This document shows positions 15,630 through 23,391 of a DNA stretch of 64,000 nucleotides, in pieces. Positions within the stretch are counted from its first letter, which is position 1, and the number at the start of each line of letters is the position of its first letter. The DNA lies in the NCBI GenBank assembly GCA_964550855.1, contig CAZKBQ010000013.1, positions 1 to 64,000 of the forward strand, read 5' to 3'. Under the pieces are notes generated by a model. It was not told the origin of the DNA. It worked only from the letters and a program-made list of their open reading frames with translations, and did not search any database. Position numbers and translations under genes: made by a program. This stretch comes from JAGOBP01 sp964550855 (GTDB lineage Bacteria > Chloroflexota > Anaerolineae > Fen-1058).

Positions 15630-16388
15630 CTATGACTCAAACCGGACTTTGGGGAACAGACTGCGCGAAATCTGCCCGACGTGCGCGGTGCCGACGCGCT
15701 CAACTTCGTGACGGAGCGCGGCGGCCTCGGCCAACAACCGATCGACATCCACGCCCTGACAGGCCGGGCGAAACGGCTGCAGCCAGCGCGTAGCGCGATC
15801 GAGCAGCTTGAGCGCGCCGCGCCCGTTGCCGCGTTCGATCTGGTAACAGGCCACGCCGATTTGCAGAATGCCGCGATACAGATTGCGCACCGGCCGCCGC
15901 TCGGCGCGCCACACCAATTCCAGCGTCTCGTGCTGTTCAAAGTATTGCCCGGCGTTGAACTCTTCAAGGCCGCGCACGACGTTGGCCGGCAGACTCTCTG
16001 CGCATGGATCGTCGCCGCTTTCGCGCACGGCCTGCGCAATGAAGTCGGCCAGCCCATCCACGAAGTTGGAGCGCGCCAGATAGCGATCGACGCCGGCGGC
16101 CAGCGCGCGGTCGCGCAGGGCCGCATCGACGTGCGAGCCAAAGGCGATAATGGGCACCGCCGCCGACGCGGGATTGGCTTTGGCGGCCGCCACCCACTCG
16201 AACCAGTCACTGTCCGGCAGACTGGCGTCGATAAGGGCCAGGCGCGCACCTTGAGTCAGCGCGTTGAGGAAGCTCAGCCGATCGGGCGGGGAGACAACCG
16301 CCACGTGTTGTTTTTGGGCGGCTGCCTCGATCCGCGTGGCAAACATCAAGTTGGAGACAAGGCTGACAATTGTCGGTTGATCAACCAT
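15630..16388 (-). CDS. Receiver-like domain fused to DUF309
   Basis: A 252-residue two-part protein. Residues 1-120 look like a response-regulator receiver: IVSLVSNL at the start, ALIDAS with the expected phosphoacceptor Asp (about 53), PIIAFGSH, and RDRALAAGVDRYLARS. Residues 135-205 match DUF309: EEFNAGQYFEQHETLELVW, RGILQIGVACYQIERGNGRGALKLL. DUF309 proteins are small, uncharacterised metal-binding-like helical proteins and are usually encoded alone. No histidine kinase is adjacent. It is divergent from the ECF sigma gene, sharing an 86-bp intergenic region. Confidence 0.7.
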   Translation of the reverse strand: MVDQPTIVSLVSNLMFATRIEAAAQKQHVAVVSPPDRLSFLNALTQGARLALIDASLPDSDWFEWVAAAKANPASAAVPIIAFGSHVDAALRDRALAAGVDRYLARSNFVDGLADFIAQAVRESGDDPCAESLPANVVRGLEEFNAGQYFEQHETLELVWRAERRPVRNLYRGILQIGVACYQIERGNGRGALKLLDRATRWLQPFRPACQGVDVDRLLAEAAALRHEVERVGTAHVGQISRSLFPKVRFES

Positions 16389-16408
16389 GGCTCGATTGTA
16401 CCGTATCC

Positions 16409-16462
16409 GCGTGAATATTTCACGCGCGAATTTTTCACTGTGCAGGTGGTGCGCCTTATGCT
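16409..16462 (+). promoter_or_regulatory. Inverted repeat and promoter between DUF309 and ECF sigma genes
   Basis: GCGTGAATATTTCACGC (16409-16425) is a 7-bp palindrome around TAT. It is followed by TTCACT (16434-16439), 17 bp and TATGCT (16457-16462), a possible promoter for the sigma gene at 16475. The GTG lies close to the -10 box, so a leaderless transcript is possible. Confidence 0.45.
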
Positions 16463-16474
16463 ACAATCGGCGGC

Positions 16475-17077
16475 GTGGACTACACCCGATTGGACGACAC
16501 GGCTCTGGTGGCCCTGATGGCGCGCCGCGACGAGCAGGCGCTGGGCGCGCTGTACGACCGTTATCATCGCCTGGCCTTTAGCCTGGCGCTGCGGGTGGTG
16601 GGTGAACGGGCGCTGGCCGAAGAGATCGTGTTGGATGCGTTTGTCAACGTCTGGCGGGCGGCCACCTCGTTTGCCGAAGAACGTGGCCGATTTGTGGCGT
16701 GGCTCATGAGTGTTACGCGCCATCGCGCCATCGACGAGCTGCGTCGGCTGAGCGTGCGCCCCGAGGGTTCGGCTGTGGAATTGAACGAGGCGGTGGGCAC
16801 GCCGCAGCCGGACGGGCTGGAAGAAGTGGTGGAAGTACGCCATCGCCGCGAGCAGGTGCGCGCCGTGCTGGCCGGACTGCCGGCCGCCCAGCGGCAGGTC
16901 ATTGAACTGGCCTATTTTGGCGGGTTGACCCAGCAGGAAATTGCCGACAAAACCGACACACCGCTGGGCACGGTGAAGACCCGCATGCGGCTGGGGCTGA
17001 TCAAGATGCGCGACGAACTGGAGCGGCTGAGCGCCATGGGCGAGGCCGCCCGGCATGATGGTTCATTCAAGGCGTGA
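16475..17077 (+). CDS. ECF RNA polymerase sigma factor
   Basis: A 200-residue group IV sigma70 factor. Region 2 runs from about 20 to 92 (ALYDRYHRLAFSLALRVVG, ALAEEIVLDAFVNVWRAA, FVAWLMSVTRHRAIDELRR) and region 4 from about 125 to 180 (VLAGLPAAQRQVIELAYFGGLTQQEIADKTDTPLGTVKTRMRLGL). The start is GTG. It is followed 85 nt later by a zf-HC2/RskA-type anti-sigma factor, the SigK/RskA arrangement, in which a membrane anti-sigma factor holds the sigma until an external or redox signal. Confidence 0.95.
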   Translation: MDYTRLDDTALVALMARRDEQALGALYDRYHRLAFSLALRVVGERALAEEIVLDAFVNVWRAATSFAEERGRFVAWLMSVTRHRAIDELRRLSVRPEGSAVELNEAVGTPQPDGLEEVVEVRHRREQVRAVLAGLPAAQRQVIELAYFGGLTQQEIADKTDTPLGTVKTRMRLGLIKMRDELERLSAMGEAARHDGSFKA

Positions 17078-17162
17078 GGCGGCGCGTCGCGGCGCGCAAG
17101 CGTTTCAATCTGGCCGGGAAGTTTATACGTAGAATAGGCTGAAAGGGCTTGGGCTAATCTGC

Positions 17163-17909
17163 ATGGACTGTGAGACAACACGCGATTTATTGCCGGCGCT
17201 CCTGATGGATGCGTTGGACGGTGACGAGGCGGTGGCCGTGACCGCGCATCTGCGCACGTGCCCGGCCTGCCGGGCCGAGGCCGATTCACTGCGCCCGATA
17301 GTGGCCGATCTGGCGCTGGCTGCGCCGTCGGCGGGCGCACCCTCGCCGCTGGTGCGCGAGCGGCTGATGATGCTGGCGCACGAGAGCGTGCACGGCCGCC
17401 CGATTGAGCCGGTTCGTCGAGCGGGCTTCCGCTGGCAGCGCTGGCTGACGCTGGCGGGCGGCGCAGCAGTGCTCGTCATCGCGCTGCTGGGTGTGGCCAC
17501 GCTGACGCTGCAATCGCAAGTGACGGAGCAGCAGGCGCGGCTTGATCGACTGACGCAGCAGCAGGCCGCGCTCCGGCAGTTCATCCTCGATGCTCAACTG
17601 CGGCCGGCGGCCATTGCGCTTGAGCCTGGGATCAGCGCCGAAGCCCGCCTGTACGCGGCCGACGATCGTGTGGCGATGGCCGTAACCGGCCTGCCGACGC
17701 TGACAGGCGAAGAAGTCTATCAATGCTGGTGGGTGGATGCCGATGGAGCGATTCCGGGCACGGCCTTCAAAGTGGACGAGAACGGCGCGGGTGTGTGGGT
17801 GTGGAAGCGCCCCACCGAGGCCGGCTACGACAAGATGATTATTACGAAGGAGGCGCGTGCCGGACAGCAGCAGATGCACGGCCCGCCGATTTTGTCGGTG
17901 TCGTTCTAA
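17163..17909 (+). CDS. Anti-sigma factor, zf-HC2 plus RskA C-terminal domain
   Basis: A 248-residue membrane protein pairing with the preceding ECF sigma. The N-terminal anti-sigma domain carries the HxxxCxxC zinc motif as HLRTCPACRAE (about 28-38). One transmembrane segment follows (about 101-117), then a short coiled coil (QSQVTEQQARLDRLTQQQ), and an external RskA-type domain with MAVTGLPTLTGEEVYQCWWV and a glycine-rich sandwich. RskA-type factors release sigma after proteolysis or redox change. A terminator follows directly. Confidence 0.92.
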   Translation: MDCETTRDLLPALLMDALDGDEAVAVTAHLRTCPACRAEADSLRPIVADLALAAPSAGAPSPLVRERLMMLAHESVHGRPIEPVRRAGFRWQRWLTLAGGAAVLVIALLGVATLTLQSQVTEQQARLDRLTQQQAALRQFILDAQLRPAAIALEPGISAEARLYAADDRVAMAVTGLPTLTGEEVYQCWWVDADGAIPGTAFKVDENGAGVWVWKRPTEAGYDKMIITKEARAGQQQMHGPPILSVSF

Positions 17910-17910
17910 G

Positions 17911-17945
17911 GCCCGATGGGACTTCAAAGCCCGTCGGGCTTTTTG
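17911..17945 (+). terminator. Terminator of the sigma/anti-sigma operon
   Basis: GCCCGATGGG (17911-17920) pairs with CCCGTCGGGC (17930-17939; one GT pair) and is followed by TTTTT. It overlaps the 3' end of the convergent minus-strand gene. Confidence 0.85.
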
Positions 17946-18667
17946 ATCTCCAGCCACTGCGGTCGGGGCGCAGCCAGCAAGCCAAAACGCATCTGTCCCT
18001 GTGGCGTGACGACGGCATACTGATTGTCGATCCACGTGACAAAGCCCATGGCGCCACGCGGCGGGCGTGGCGTCTCCAGCACGATGTGCTGATCCACGCT
18101 CAACACCGCCCGATCGGTCTCCCAGCCGATCGAATACACATGCCAATCGGGCAGCAGATCAAGCGGCAGCGCCGTCTCGGCGATGCGCAGGCCGCGCTGC
18201 ACCACCGGCCACAGGCGGTTATACCACCAACGCGATCGGCTGAGCAATACCACCAGCGGCGCGGCCGGGGCCAGCATCAGCGCCGATAGTCCGGTGGCGT
18301 CAATGGCGGCCGCCTTCCAACCGAAGCCGGGCACGCCCATCGCCAGCGCCATGTTGGACGGCGGTGAGGCGTAGAAGAACCACAGGGCGCGCGGCAGGCG
18401 CAATCGACCGCCGCCCGGCCCAAAGGGATGATTCCAGAAGCCAAAGCCGGCCGTGCCGACGAGGTCGGCGCTGCTGAAGCGCGCCTGGATCACCACGTGC
18501 AGCGGCGGGCGGCGCGAGAACGATCGGGGCAGGGGATGGCCGTAATCGTCCAGCTGAGCGTCGGAGTAGTGGGTGCGCGTCGCCTCAGGCAGGATCATTC
18601 GCCAACCTGATTCGTGCGCTTCAACCCGGCCGGTGCCGGCTGTAAAAGGCTTCAACTGTGCGTGCAT
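17924..18667 (-). CDS. Conserved hypothetical, concanavalin A/GH16-like beta-sandwich
   Basis: A 247-residue protein without signal peptide. Its pattern (FSSADLVGTAGFGFWNHPFGPG near 90 and LLPDWHVYSIGWETDRAVLSVDQHIVLETPRPPRGAMGFVTWIDNQY near 170-215) resembles the jelly roll of GH16/laminarinase-like lectin folds, where the WHxYxIxW strand is typical. The GH16 catalytic ExDxxE motif is not seen, so an enzymatic role is doubtful. It is convergent with the anti-sigma gene. Assignment rests on fold-like patterns only. Confidence 0.55.
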   Translation of the reverse strand: MHAQLKPFTAGTGRVEAHESGWRMILPEATRTHYSDAQLDDYGHPLPRSFSRRPPLHVVIQARFSSADLVGTAGFGFWNHPFGPGGGRLRLPRALWFFYASPPSNMALAMGVPGFGWKAAAIDATGLSALMLAPAAPLVVLLSRSRWWYNRLWPVVQRGLRIAETALPLDLLPDWHVYSIGWETDRAVLSVDQHIVLETPRPPRGAMGFVTWIDNQYAVVTPQGQMRFGLLAAPRPQWLEIKKPDGL

Positions 18668-18701
18668 GTCGCTGCCTGCCGCTTACTCTTGGCGTGTCAC
18701 G

Positions 18702-18710
18702 TGATATAAT
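18702..18710 (+). promoter_or_regulatory. Extended -10 promoter of the MBL-TPR gene pair
   Basis: TGATATAAT (18702-18710) combines a TG extension with a consensus TATAAT, 40 nt before ATG 18751. No good -35 box is visible. Confidence 0.5.
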
Positions 18711-18750
18711 ACCCGCGCAATCACTTCTGATCAAATGGAGCGAGGGTGTC

Positions 18751-19419
18751 ATGCCGGTTGAAATTACTTGGCTGGGCCATAGCTGCTTCCGGCTGCGCGA
18801 CCGCGCGGCAACCGTGGTGACCGATCCCTACGGCAAGGATCTGGGTCTGATTCTGCCGCGGGTGCGGGCCGACATTGTGACGGTGAGCCACGATGCCGAC
18901 GATCACAACAATGTGCGCGGGGTAAAGGGCGATTTTCAGGTCTTGACCGGGCCGGGCGAATACGAAGTGTCGTCGGTGTTTGTGACCGGGCTGGAGCTGC
19001 GCGTCGATCGCAAGGGCAAGCAGGCGGCGGAACCTGCGCCGCGCAATACGGTGTTTTTGTTTGAGTTTGACGATTTGACGATATGCCATCTGGGCGATCT
19101 GAGTCAGGTCCCCACGCAGGCGCAGGTCGAAGAAGCGCTGGGCGAGGTGGATGTACTGCTGATCCCGGTGGGCGGCGAAGAGAGCCTGACGGCCTCGCAG
19201 GCCGCCGAGGTGGTGAGCCTGTTGGAGCCGCACATCGTCATTCCCATGCACTACAAGGTGCCCGGCATTGAATCGAAACTCGATCCGGTCGGCAAGTTCC
19301 TGAAGGAGATGGGGCTGGACAAGGTTACGCCGCAGGAACTGCTGAAGATCAATCGCAGTGGTCTGCCGGATGAGACGCAGGTCGTGGTGCTGGAACTGAA
19401 AAGCAAGGACGAGGCGTAA
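18751..19419 (+). CDS. Metallo-beta-lactamase fold hydrolase (UlaG-like)
   Basis: A 222-residue member of the UPF0173/UlaG-like branch of the MBL fold. WLGHSCFRLRD (7-17) is the family entry motif; the metal site is atypical, with TVSHDADDHNN in place of HxHxDH, GPGEYEVSSVFV, CHLGDLSQVP and IPMHYKVPG. Related proteins are predicted metal-dependent hydrolases without firm substrates. ATG 18751 was preferred over longer frames because the fold starts there. It overlaps the TPR lipoprotein gene by one base (TAATG), so the two are translationally coupled. Confidence 0.88.
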   Translation: MPVEITWLGHSCFRLRDRAATVVTDPYGKDLGLILPRVRADIVTVSHDADDHNNVRGVKGDFQVLTGPGEYEVSSVFVTGLELRVDRKGKQAAEPAPRNTVFLFEFDDLTICHLGDLSQVPTQAQVEEALGEVDVLLIPVGGEESLTASQAAEVVSLLEPHIVIPMHYKVPGIESKLDPVGKFLKEMGLDKVTPQELLKINRSGLPDETQVVVLELKSKDEA

Positions 19420-20297
19420 TGAAGTTGTTGATGGTTGCGGCCGGGTGCCTGGCGGTGCTGGCCGCGTGCGCGGCGCCGACGCCGGCTTCGCCACTGCAGG
19501 CCGGCCTGGATGCGTTGAAGGCGGGCGACACCGCGGCCGCCATCGCCGGGCTGGAAGCACTGACCGTGCAGCAGCCCGCGCTGGCCGAGGCGCACCTGCT
19601 GCTGGGGCAGGCCTACCTGCGCGCCGGCCGCAAGGACGATGCCCAGGCCGCCCTGGTCAAGGGCTTCTCGCTGAAGCCGGACGCCGCTCTCCCGCTGGAT
19701 GCGCAGGATCCCGAAGACTACTTTGCGGCCGGCAACGCGCTGGCCACACTGGGGCAGTTTGAACTGGCGCTGAAGGCGTATGACACCACACTCAAGCTGC
19801 AGCCGGGCCGAGCCAACGCCGTCACCAATATCGGCGTAGTGTACTATCAACAGGGCCACCTGGATCAGGCCATCGCCCAGTTCAAGCAGGCCCTGACGAT
19901 TGAGCCGGAAGACGCCGACACGCACTATTTGCTGGGCGCGGCCCAATTGCAGCGCGCCAGCCAGTCTGGCACGCCCGGCGCGGCCGATATGACGGCGGCC
20001 GAGCAGGAGTTTCAGACAGCGTTAAAGATCAAGCCCGAGATGGCTGCGGCCTACATCGGGCTGGGCAATGTGTATCTGCTGAATCAGAACTTTGAACAGG
20101 CGGCTGCCACGCTGGAACAGGCCGTGAAACTGCAGCCGAATTCGCCGGAAGCGCTGTTTGCCGTCGGGCAGGCATATGCCGCACTGGGGCGCAAGCCCGA
20201 GGCGCTGGACGCGCTGACTCGAGCGCTGCAGCTCAATCCGCCGGAGCCGTTCCGCTCCCGTGCCCAACAGCTCATTCAGCAGCTCAACACGCCGTGA
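19419..20297 (+). CDS. TPR-repeat lipoprotein
   Basis: A 292-residue exported protein with a lipoprotein signal (VAAGCLAVLAACAAP; lipobox LAAC, cysteine about 17). The mature part consists of tetratricopeptide repeats, for example AEAHLLLGQAYLRAGRKDDA, ANAVTNIGVVYYQQGHLDQAIAQF, AAAYIGLGNVYLLNQNFEQAAATL, PEALFAVGQAYAALGRKPEAL. TPRs form protein-binding superhelices, so it is probably a scaffold at the outer face of the membrane. It starts one base inside the MBL gene. Confidence 0.85.
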   Translation: MKLLMVAAGCLAVLAACAAPTPASPLQAGLDALKAGDTAAAIAGLEALTVQQPALAEAHLLLGQAYLRAGRKDDAQAALVKGFSLKPDAALPLDAQDPEDYFAAGNALATLGQFELALKAYDTTLKLQPGRANAVTNIGVVYYQQGHLDQAIAQFKQALTIEPEDADTHYLLGAAQLQRASQSGTPGAADMTAAEQEFQTALKIKPEMAAAYIGLGNVYLLNQNFEQAAATLEQAVKLQPNSPEALFAVGQAYAALGRKPEALDALTRALQLNPPEPFRSRAQQLIQQLNTP

Positions 20298-20330
20298 ACG
20301 ATATGGTAGAATTTCTGGCGTGAGAGGAGC

Positions 20331-20633
20331 ATGATGGTCAAATTGTTGATGAGTTGGGACATACAGTCCGGGCGCGAAGCCGAGTACTTTCAGTTCATAA
20401 TCCAGGAATTTGTGCCCGGCCTGCTAAAGCTGGGTCTGCAGCCCACCGAGGTCTGGTTCACGGCCTTTGGCGACTGTCCGCAGATTCAGGCAGGCGGGCT
20501 GGCTTCAGACGTTCAGACCGTGCAGAACATCGTGCAGACGGCCGATTGGCGCGAACTGCGGGGGAAACTGGAAGAATTTGTGACGGACTATCATCAGAAG
20601 GTCATCCCGGCGACCGGCGGATTTCAACTATAG
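20331..20633 (+). CDS. Conserved hypothetical protein
   Basis: A 100-residue soluble protein starting at ATG 20331 or 20334 after AGAGGAG. It alternates strands and amphipathic helices (KLLMSWDIQSGREAEYFQFI, LGLQPTEVWFTAFGD, WRELRGKLEEFVTDYHQKVIP), which would suit a dimeric alpha/beta-barrel (ferredoxin-like) fold, but no family signature is certain. No catalytic motif is visible. It has a terminator of its own. Confidence 0.6.
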   Translation: MMVKLLMSWDIQSGREAEYFQFIIQEFVPGLLKLGLQPTEVWFTAFGDCPQIQAGGLASDVQTVQNIVQTADWRELRGKLEEFVTDYHQKVIPATGGFQL

Positions 20634-20663
20634 GCCGGCCTGGCCGGCAGGGCTGGATACGCA

Positions 20664-20709
20664 CAATCGGGCTGAGTCTCAAGAGCGAGACCCGGCCCGA
20701 TTGATTTTC
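20664..20709. terminator. Hairpin terminator between convergent genes
   Basis: CAATCGGGC (20664-20672) pairs with GCCCGATTG (20695-20703), with an inner GTCTC/GAGAC stem, followed by ATTTTCT on the plus strand. Confidence 0.7.
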
Positions 20710-20729
20710 TGCCCGATCGGCCCCGGCGG

Positions 20730-21032
20730 CTAATCGGCCGAACTTGGAGCCGTCGCTGCTGGCTCGGACTTAGACTCAGACTTGGCCTCAGACGGCTTGG
20801 TCTCAGCCGATTTGGCCGCCGCGCCGGCCTTGGACTCCCCTGAACCTGACGACCCTTTGCGCGAATCAGTAATATACCAGCCGGAACCCTTAAACACCAC
20901 GCTCGTCGCGTGGATCACACGCTTCAACTGGCCCTGGCACTTGGGGCAGATCTTCAATGGCGCATCGCTGAACTTCTGAATCACTTCCAAGTGGTTGCCA
21001 CACTGGTCGCACCGGTAAACGTAGGTTGGCAT
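20730..21032 (-). CDS. FmdB-family zinc ribbon protein
   Basis: A 100-residue protein whose first 42 residues are an FmdB-type zinc ribbon: MPTYVYRCDQCGNHLEVIQKFSD and CPKCQG, four cysteines in two CxxC pairs, then VVFKGSGWYITD. FmdB proteins are putative regulatory zinc ribbons. The remainder (from about 58) is a low-complexity Ser/Ala/Glu/Lys-rich tail, probably disordered. An AGGAGGG site precedes the ATG, and a TTGCCG-17-TATAAT promoter lies at 21065-21093. Confidence 0.9.
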   Translation of the reverse strand: MPTYVYRCDQCGNHLEVIQKFSDAPLKICPKCQGQLKRVIHATSVVFKGSGWYITDSRKGSSGSGESKAGAAAKSAETKPSEAKSESKSEPAATAPSSAD

Positions 21033-21064
21033 ACAAACTACCCTCCTGTCGATTGAGCGTGCAG

Positions 21065-21093
21065 ATTATACTCCGCTTGATGGGTGGCGGCAA
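21065..21093 (-). promoter_or_regulatory. Sigma70-type promoter of the FmdB gene
   Basis: On the minus strand TTGCCG (21093-21088), 17 bp and consensus TATAAT (21070-21065) precede the ATG at 21032. Confidence 0.6.
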
Positions 21094-21128
21094 GGTTTTG
21101 TCAACATAACACACACTTGATGAGTGTC

Positions 21129-21157
21129 TTGCGCCCATGTTTCAAGCATGGTAGACT
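21129..21157 (+). promoter_or_regulatory. Possible promoter of the DUF5679 gene
   Basis: TTGCGC (21129-21134), 17 bp, TAGACT (21152-21157). The match is moderate; the GTG start at 21244 is about 80 nt downstream. Confidence 0.4.
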
Positions 21158-21243
21158 CAAACCCGTACCGCCTCCAAGAGGGGCGCGCCCCCAAACAGGG
21201 TGTCGAGCGTCGAACGAACTCAGGGTAACAGGAGGGATTACCA

Positions 21244-21483
21244 GTGGACGAAGTCAAGGCCTATTGCATGAAGTGCAAAGCCGAGCGGACGATGAGCAAC
21301 GTGACGGTGGTGACGATGAAGAATGGCCGCCCCGCGGCCAATGGCACGTGCCCCGTATGCGGCACCAAGATGTTTAAATTCCTGCCGAAGGGGACGCCGG
21401 TCACGGCTGCGCCTGAAGCGGAACCCGCCGGCACTGAAACGGTGCTGATGAGCGAGCCGGCTGCGACTGGCGATCAGAGTTAG
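21244..21483 (+). CDS. DUF5679 zinc-ribbon protein
   Basis: A 79-residue protein starting at GTG 21244 after AGGAGG. Residues 4-46 are the DUF5679 ribbon: VKAYCMKCKAERTMSN, then NGRPAANGTCPVCGTKMFKF. The four cysteines form two CxxC knuckles. The same domain is fused to the N-terminus of TopA at 5473. The C-terminal third is an acidic Ala/Glu/Pro tail. Its function is unknown; a nucleic-acid- or protein-binding ribbon is likely. A strong terminator lies 63 nt after the stop. Confidence 0.88.
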   Translation: MDEVKAYCMKCKAERTMSNVTVVTMKNGRPAANGTCPVCGTKMFKFLPKGTPVTAAPEAEPAGTETVLMSEPAATGDQS

Positions 21484-21546
21484 CGCGGTCGTCGATTGCG
21501 GCGTCTGACGGCCATCTGAACCGCGCTGAGCGCCATCAACTTGGGT

Positions 21547-21595
21547 AAACTGCCCGGACTCGACCCGTAAGGGTCGTACCGGGCGGTTTGCTTTT
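21547..21595 (+). terminator. Rho-independent terminator after the DUF5679 gene
   Basis: AAACTGCCCGG (21547-21557) pairs with CCGGGCGGTTT (21579-21589), with an inner CGACCC/GGGTCG stem over a GTAA loop, followed by GCTTTT. Confidence 0.85.
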
Positions 21596-21599
21596 CCGG

Positions 21600-21960
21600 C
21601 GACTAAAGACATGATCCATCCCATGCGCGCGTGGCCGATCTGCCGTGTCGGCGTGCTGGAATCTGTCGAGCGCTGCTTCCTGCAGGGCTTTCGTCACCAG
21701 CACGCGAGTGGATCGACGTGGTGCAGTTGAGGGCAGGGTGCTGCCAACCAATGCGGTGCTGATGTCGTGGCAGGCCATCACCGGTCTGATCGAGGAAGTG
21801 CGAGGCCCCGCTGAGAATTCCGGTAAGGTACGCCTCGTCCCGCGACCCGGAGCGGCGTCACTCGACCGCGTGGCACAGCAGTATGCCCGGGCGGTAACGG
21901 GCATTGGGACAGATCAGTTGTAGGCGTCGCTGCGGCAGTGGGGTGCGGCGACGTTGCGGG
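21600..21960. other. Region without a supported gene
   Basis: An open frame from GTG 21645 to 21923 could code for 92 residues but has no ribosome site and no recognisable family, and its first 25 residues are Cys/Ser/Arg-rich, unlike the neighbours. A second frame from ATG 21612 stops after about 39 codons. It may be the remnant of a lost gene. Confidence 0.3.
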
Positions 21961-21962
21961 GC

Positions 21963-22017
21963 TTGACAGGCCGGGCGGAATCTTGTAGAATAGCGCTAAC
22001 TTTATTCACTGAATAAA
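21963..22017 (+). promoter_or_regulatory. Promoter and ROK operator of the isomalto-oligosaccharide regulator
   Basis: TTGACA (21963-21968), 17 bp and TAGAAT (21986-21991) form a strong promoter. Ten bases later lies the palindrome TTTATTCACTGAATAAA (22001-22017), placed over the transcription start, 10 nt before ATG 22028. The same half-sites occur again at 23269-23289, before the binding-protein gene. A repressor site bound by the ROK protein is the simplest reading. Confidence 0.8.
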
Positions 22018-22027
22018 CTTAGTCAGC

Positions 22028-23251
22028 ATGCCCGCCTCCTCCAAAGGCAGTCGCGGCCTGATGCGCGACATCAACCAATCGCTCCTGCTCAACCTCATTC
22101 AGGCGCACAGTCCCATCTCGCGCGCCGATTTGGCCCGTGAATCCGGGCTGAGTCCGGCCACGGTGAGCGGCATCGTCAATTCACTGCTGAGCGACGGCCT
22201 CGTGACTGAGAAAGCCGTGGGAGACTCGCGCGGCGGACGCCCGCCCATCATGCTGACACTGAATCCTGATGCGGGCTACGTCGTCGGCGTCAAACTCACA
22301 GAGAATCAGGTCATCACCGCCCTGACCGATCTGAACGCCGAAGTGCGACAGCGTCTCACCGTGCCCTACTCCGGCGCCACCGATCCGGATAGCGTGGCTG
22401 ACGTGGTCAGCCAGGCCGTGACCCAGTTGCTGCGCACGTCGGGGATCAGCCGCGCCAAGTTGCAGGGCGTCGGTGTGGGATTGGCCGGCATGATCGACGC
22501 AGGTGGCAATGTGCTGCGCTATTCGCCCATCTTCGACTGGCACAATGTGCCCATCCGCCAGATGCTGCACCAGCGACTGCGCGTGCCCGTCTACATCGAC
22601 AATGATGTCAACACCCTCACGATGACTGAAAAGTGGTTCGGAGCCGGCCGCGACGTGGATGATTTTCTAGTCGTTACGGTGGGCCGTGGTGTGGGAATGG
22701 GCATTGTCGTAAACGGTCAGTTCTATCGCGGCGCCAACGGCGGGGGCGGCGAGTTTGGGCACACCGTGCTGGTCTCCGACGGCCCGCTCTGTGATTGTGG
22801 CAAGCGTGGTTGTTTGGAAGCGTTCGCGGCGGATGTTGCCCTGCTGCGCGAGGCGCGGGAAGCCATTCAGGCCGGACAGTTGAGCCCACTGACCAAACGC
22901 ACCTTGACGATCGAAAGGTTGATTGACCTGGCTCACACCGGCGATGAAACTGCCCGCGGCATCTTTGCGGCTGCCGGCCGCTGGTTGGGCATGAGCATTG
23001 CCAACCTGATTAATATCTTCAACCCGACGTTGATCCTGATCAGCGGCGAGGGTGTGCGAAATGGCGAGCTCATGTTTGCGCCCATGCGTGAAGCCATACA
23101 CGCACATGCAGTACCTGAACTCCTCGCCGATGTCGAGATCAAGATCGAGCCGCTCGACGACGATGCCTGGGCGCGAGGCGCGGCCAGTCTGGTGCTGCAC
23201 GAGCTGTTCAATCCGCCGGTCCACGCTGTGGCGACCGTCGACCGCAACTGA
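22028..23251 (+). CDS. ROK-family transcriptional repressor
   Basis: A 407-residue NagC/XylR-type regulator. The N-terminal winged helix (LIQAHSPISRADLARESGLSPATVSGIVNSLLSDGLV, about 19-55) precedes a ROK sugar-binding domain with YIDNDVNTLTMTEKWFGAG (about 189) and the zinc motif CDCGKRGCLEAF (about 257-268). Such proteins usually repress a sugar operon until the sugar or its phosphate binds. A palindromic operator lies in its own promoter and a second copy lies between it and the transporter genes, so it probably controls itself and the downstream GH66/GH15 locus. Confidence 0.92.
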   Translation: MPASSKGSRGLMRDINQSLLLNLIQAHSPISRADLARESGLSPATVSGIVNSLLSDGLVTEKAVGDSRGGRPPIMLTLNPDAGYVVGVKLTENQVITALTDLNAEVRQRLTVPYSGATDPDSVADVVSQAVTQLLRTSGISRAKLQGVGVGLAGMIDAGGNVLRYSPIFDWHNVPIRQMLHQRLRVPVYIDNDVNTLTMTEKWFGAGRDVDDFLVVTVGRGVGMGIVVNGQFYRGANGGGGEFGHTVLVSDGPLCDCGKRGCLEAFAADVALLREAREAIQAGQLSPLTKRTLTIERLIDLAHTGDETARGIFAAAGRWLGMSIANLINIFNPTLILISGEGVRNGELMFAPMREAIHAHAVPELLADVEIKIEPLDDDAWARGAASLVLHELFNPPVHAVATVDRN

Positions 23252-23268
23252 AGTTTTTTTAGGCCGAC

Positions 23269-23289
23269 TTTATTCAGTCACCGAATAAA
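23269..23289 (+). promoter_or_regulatory. Second ROK operator before the binding-protein gene
   Basis: TTTATTC and GAATAAA face each other across AGTCACC. Flanking bases ACTTTATTCA and GAATAAACT match the operator at 22001-22017, but the centre is 4 nt longer. Confidence 0.7.
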
Positions 23290-23391
23290 CTGCACGAGGG
23301 GGTGATCGTATTGCCCGATAGTTCGACTCTCCGTCTCGTAAGCGCCCGGCTTTGAAAACACCCGTTCCATTCCCTTTAAGGAGGAGTTCCC

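Noticed and set aside
21645..21923. 92-residue protein after the DUF5679 gene
   Set aside because: No ribosome site, odd composition at its start and no family match; recorded only as an unsupported region.
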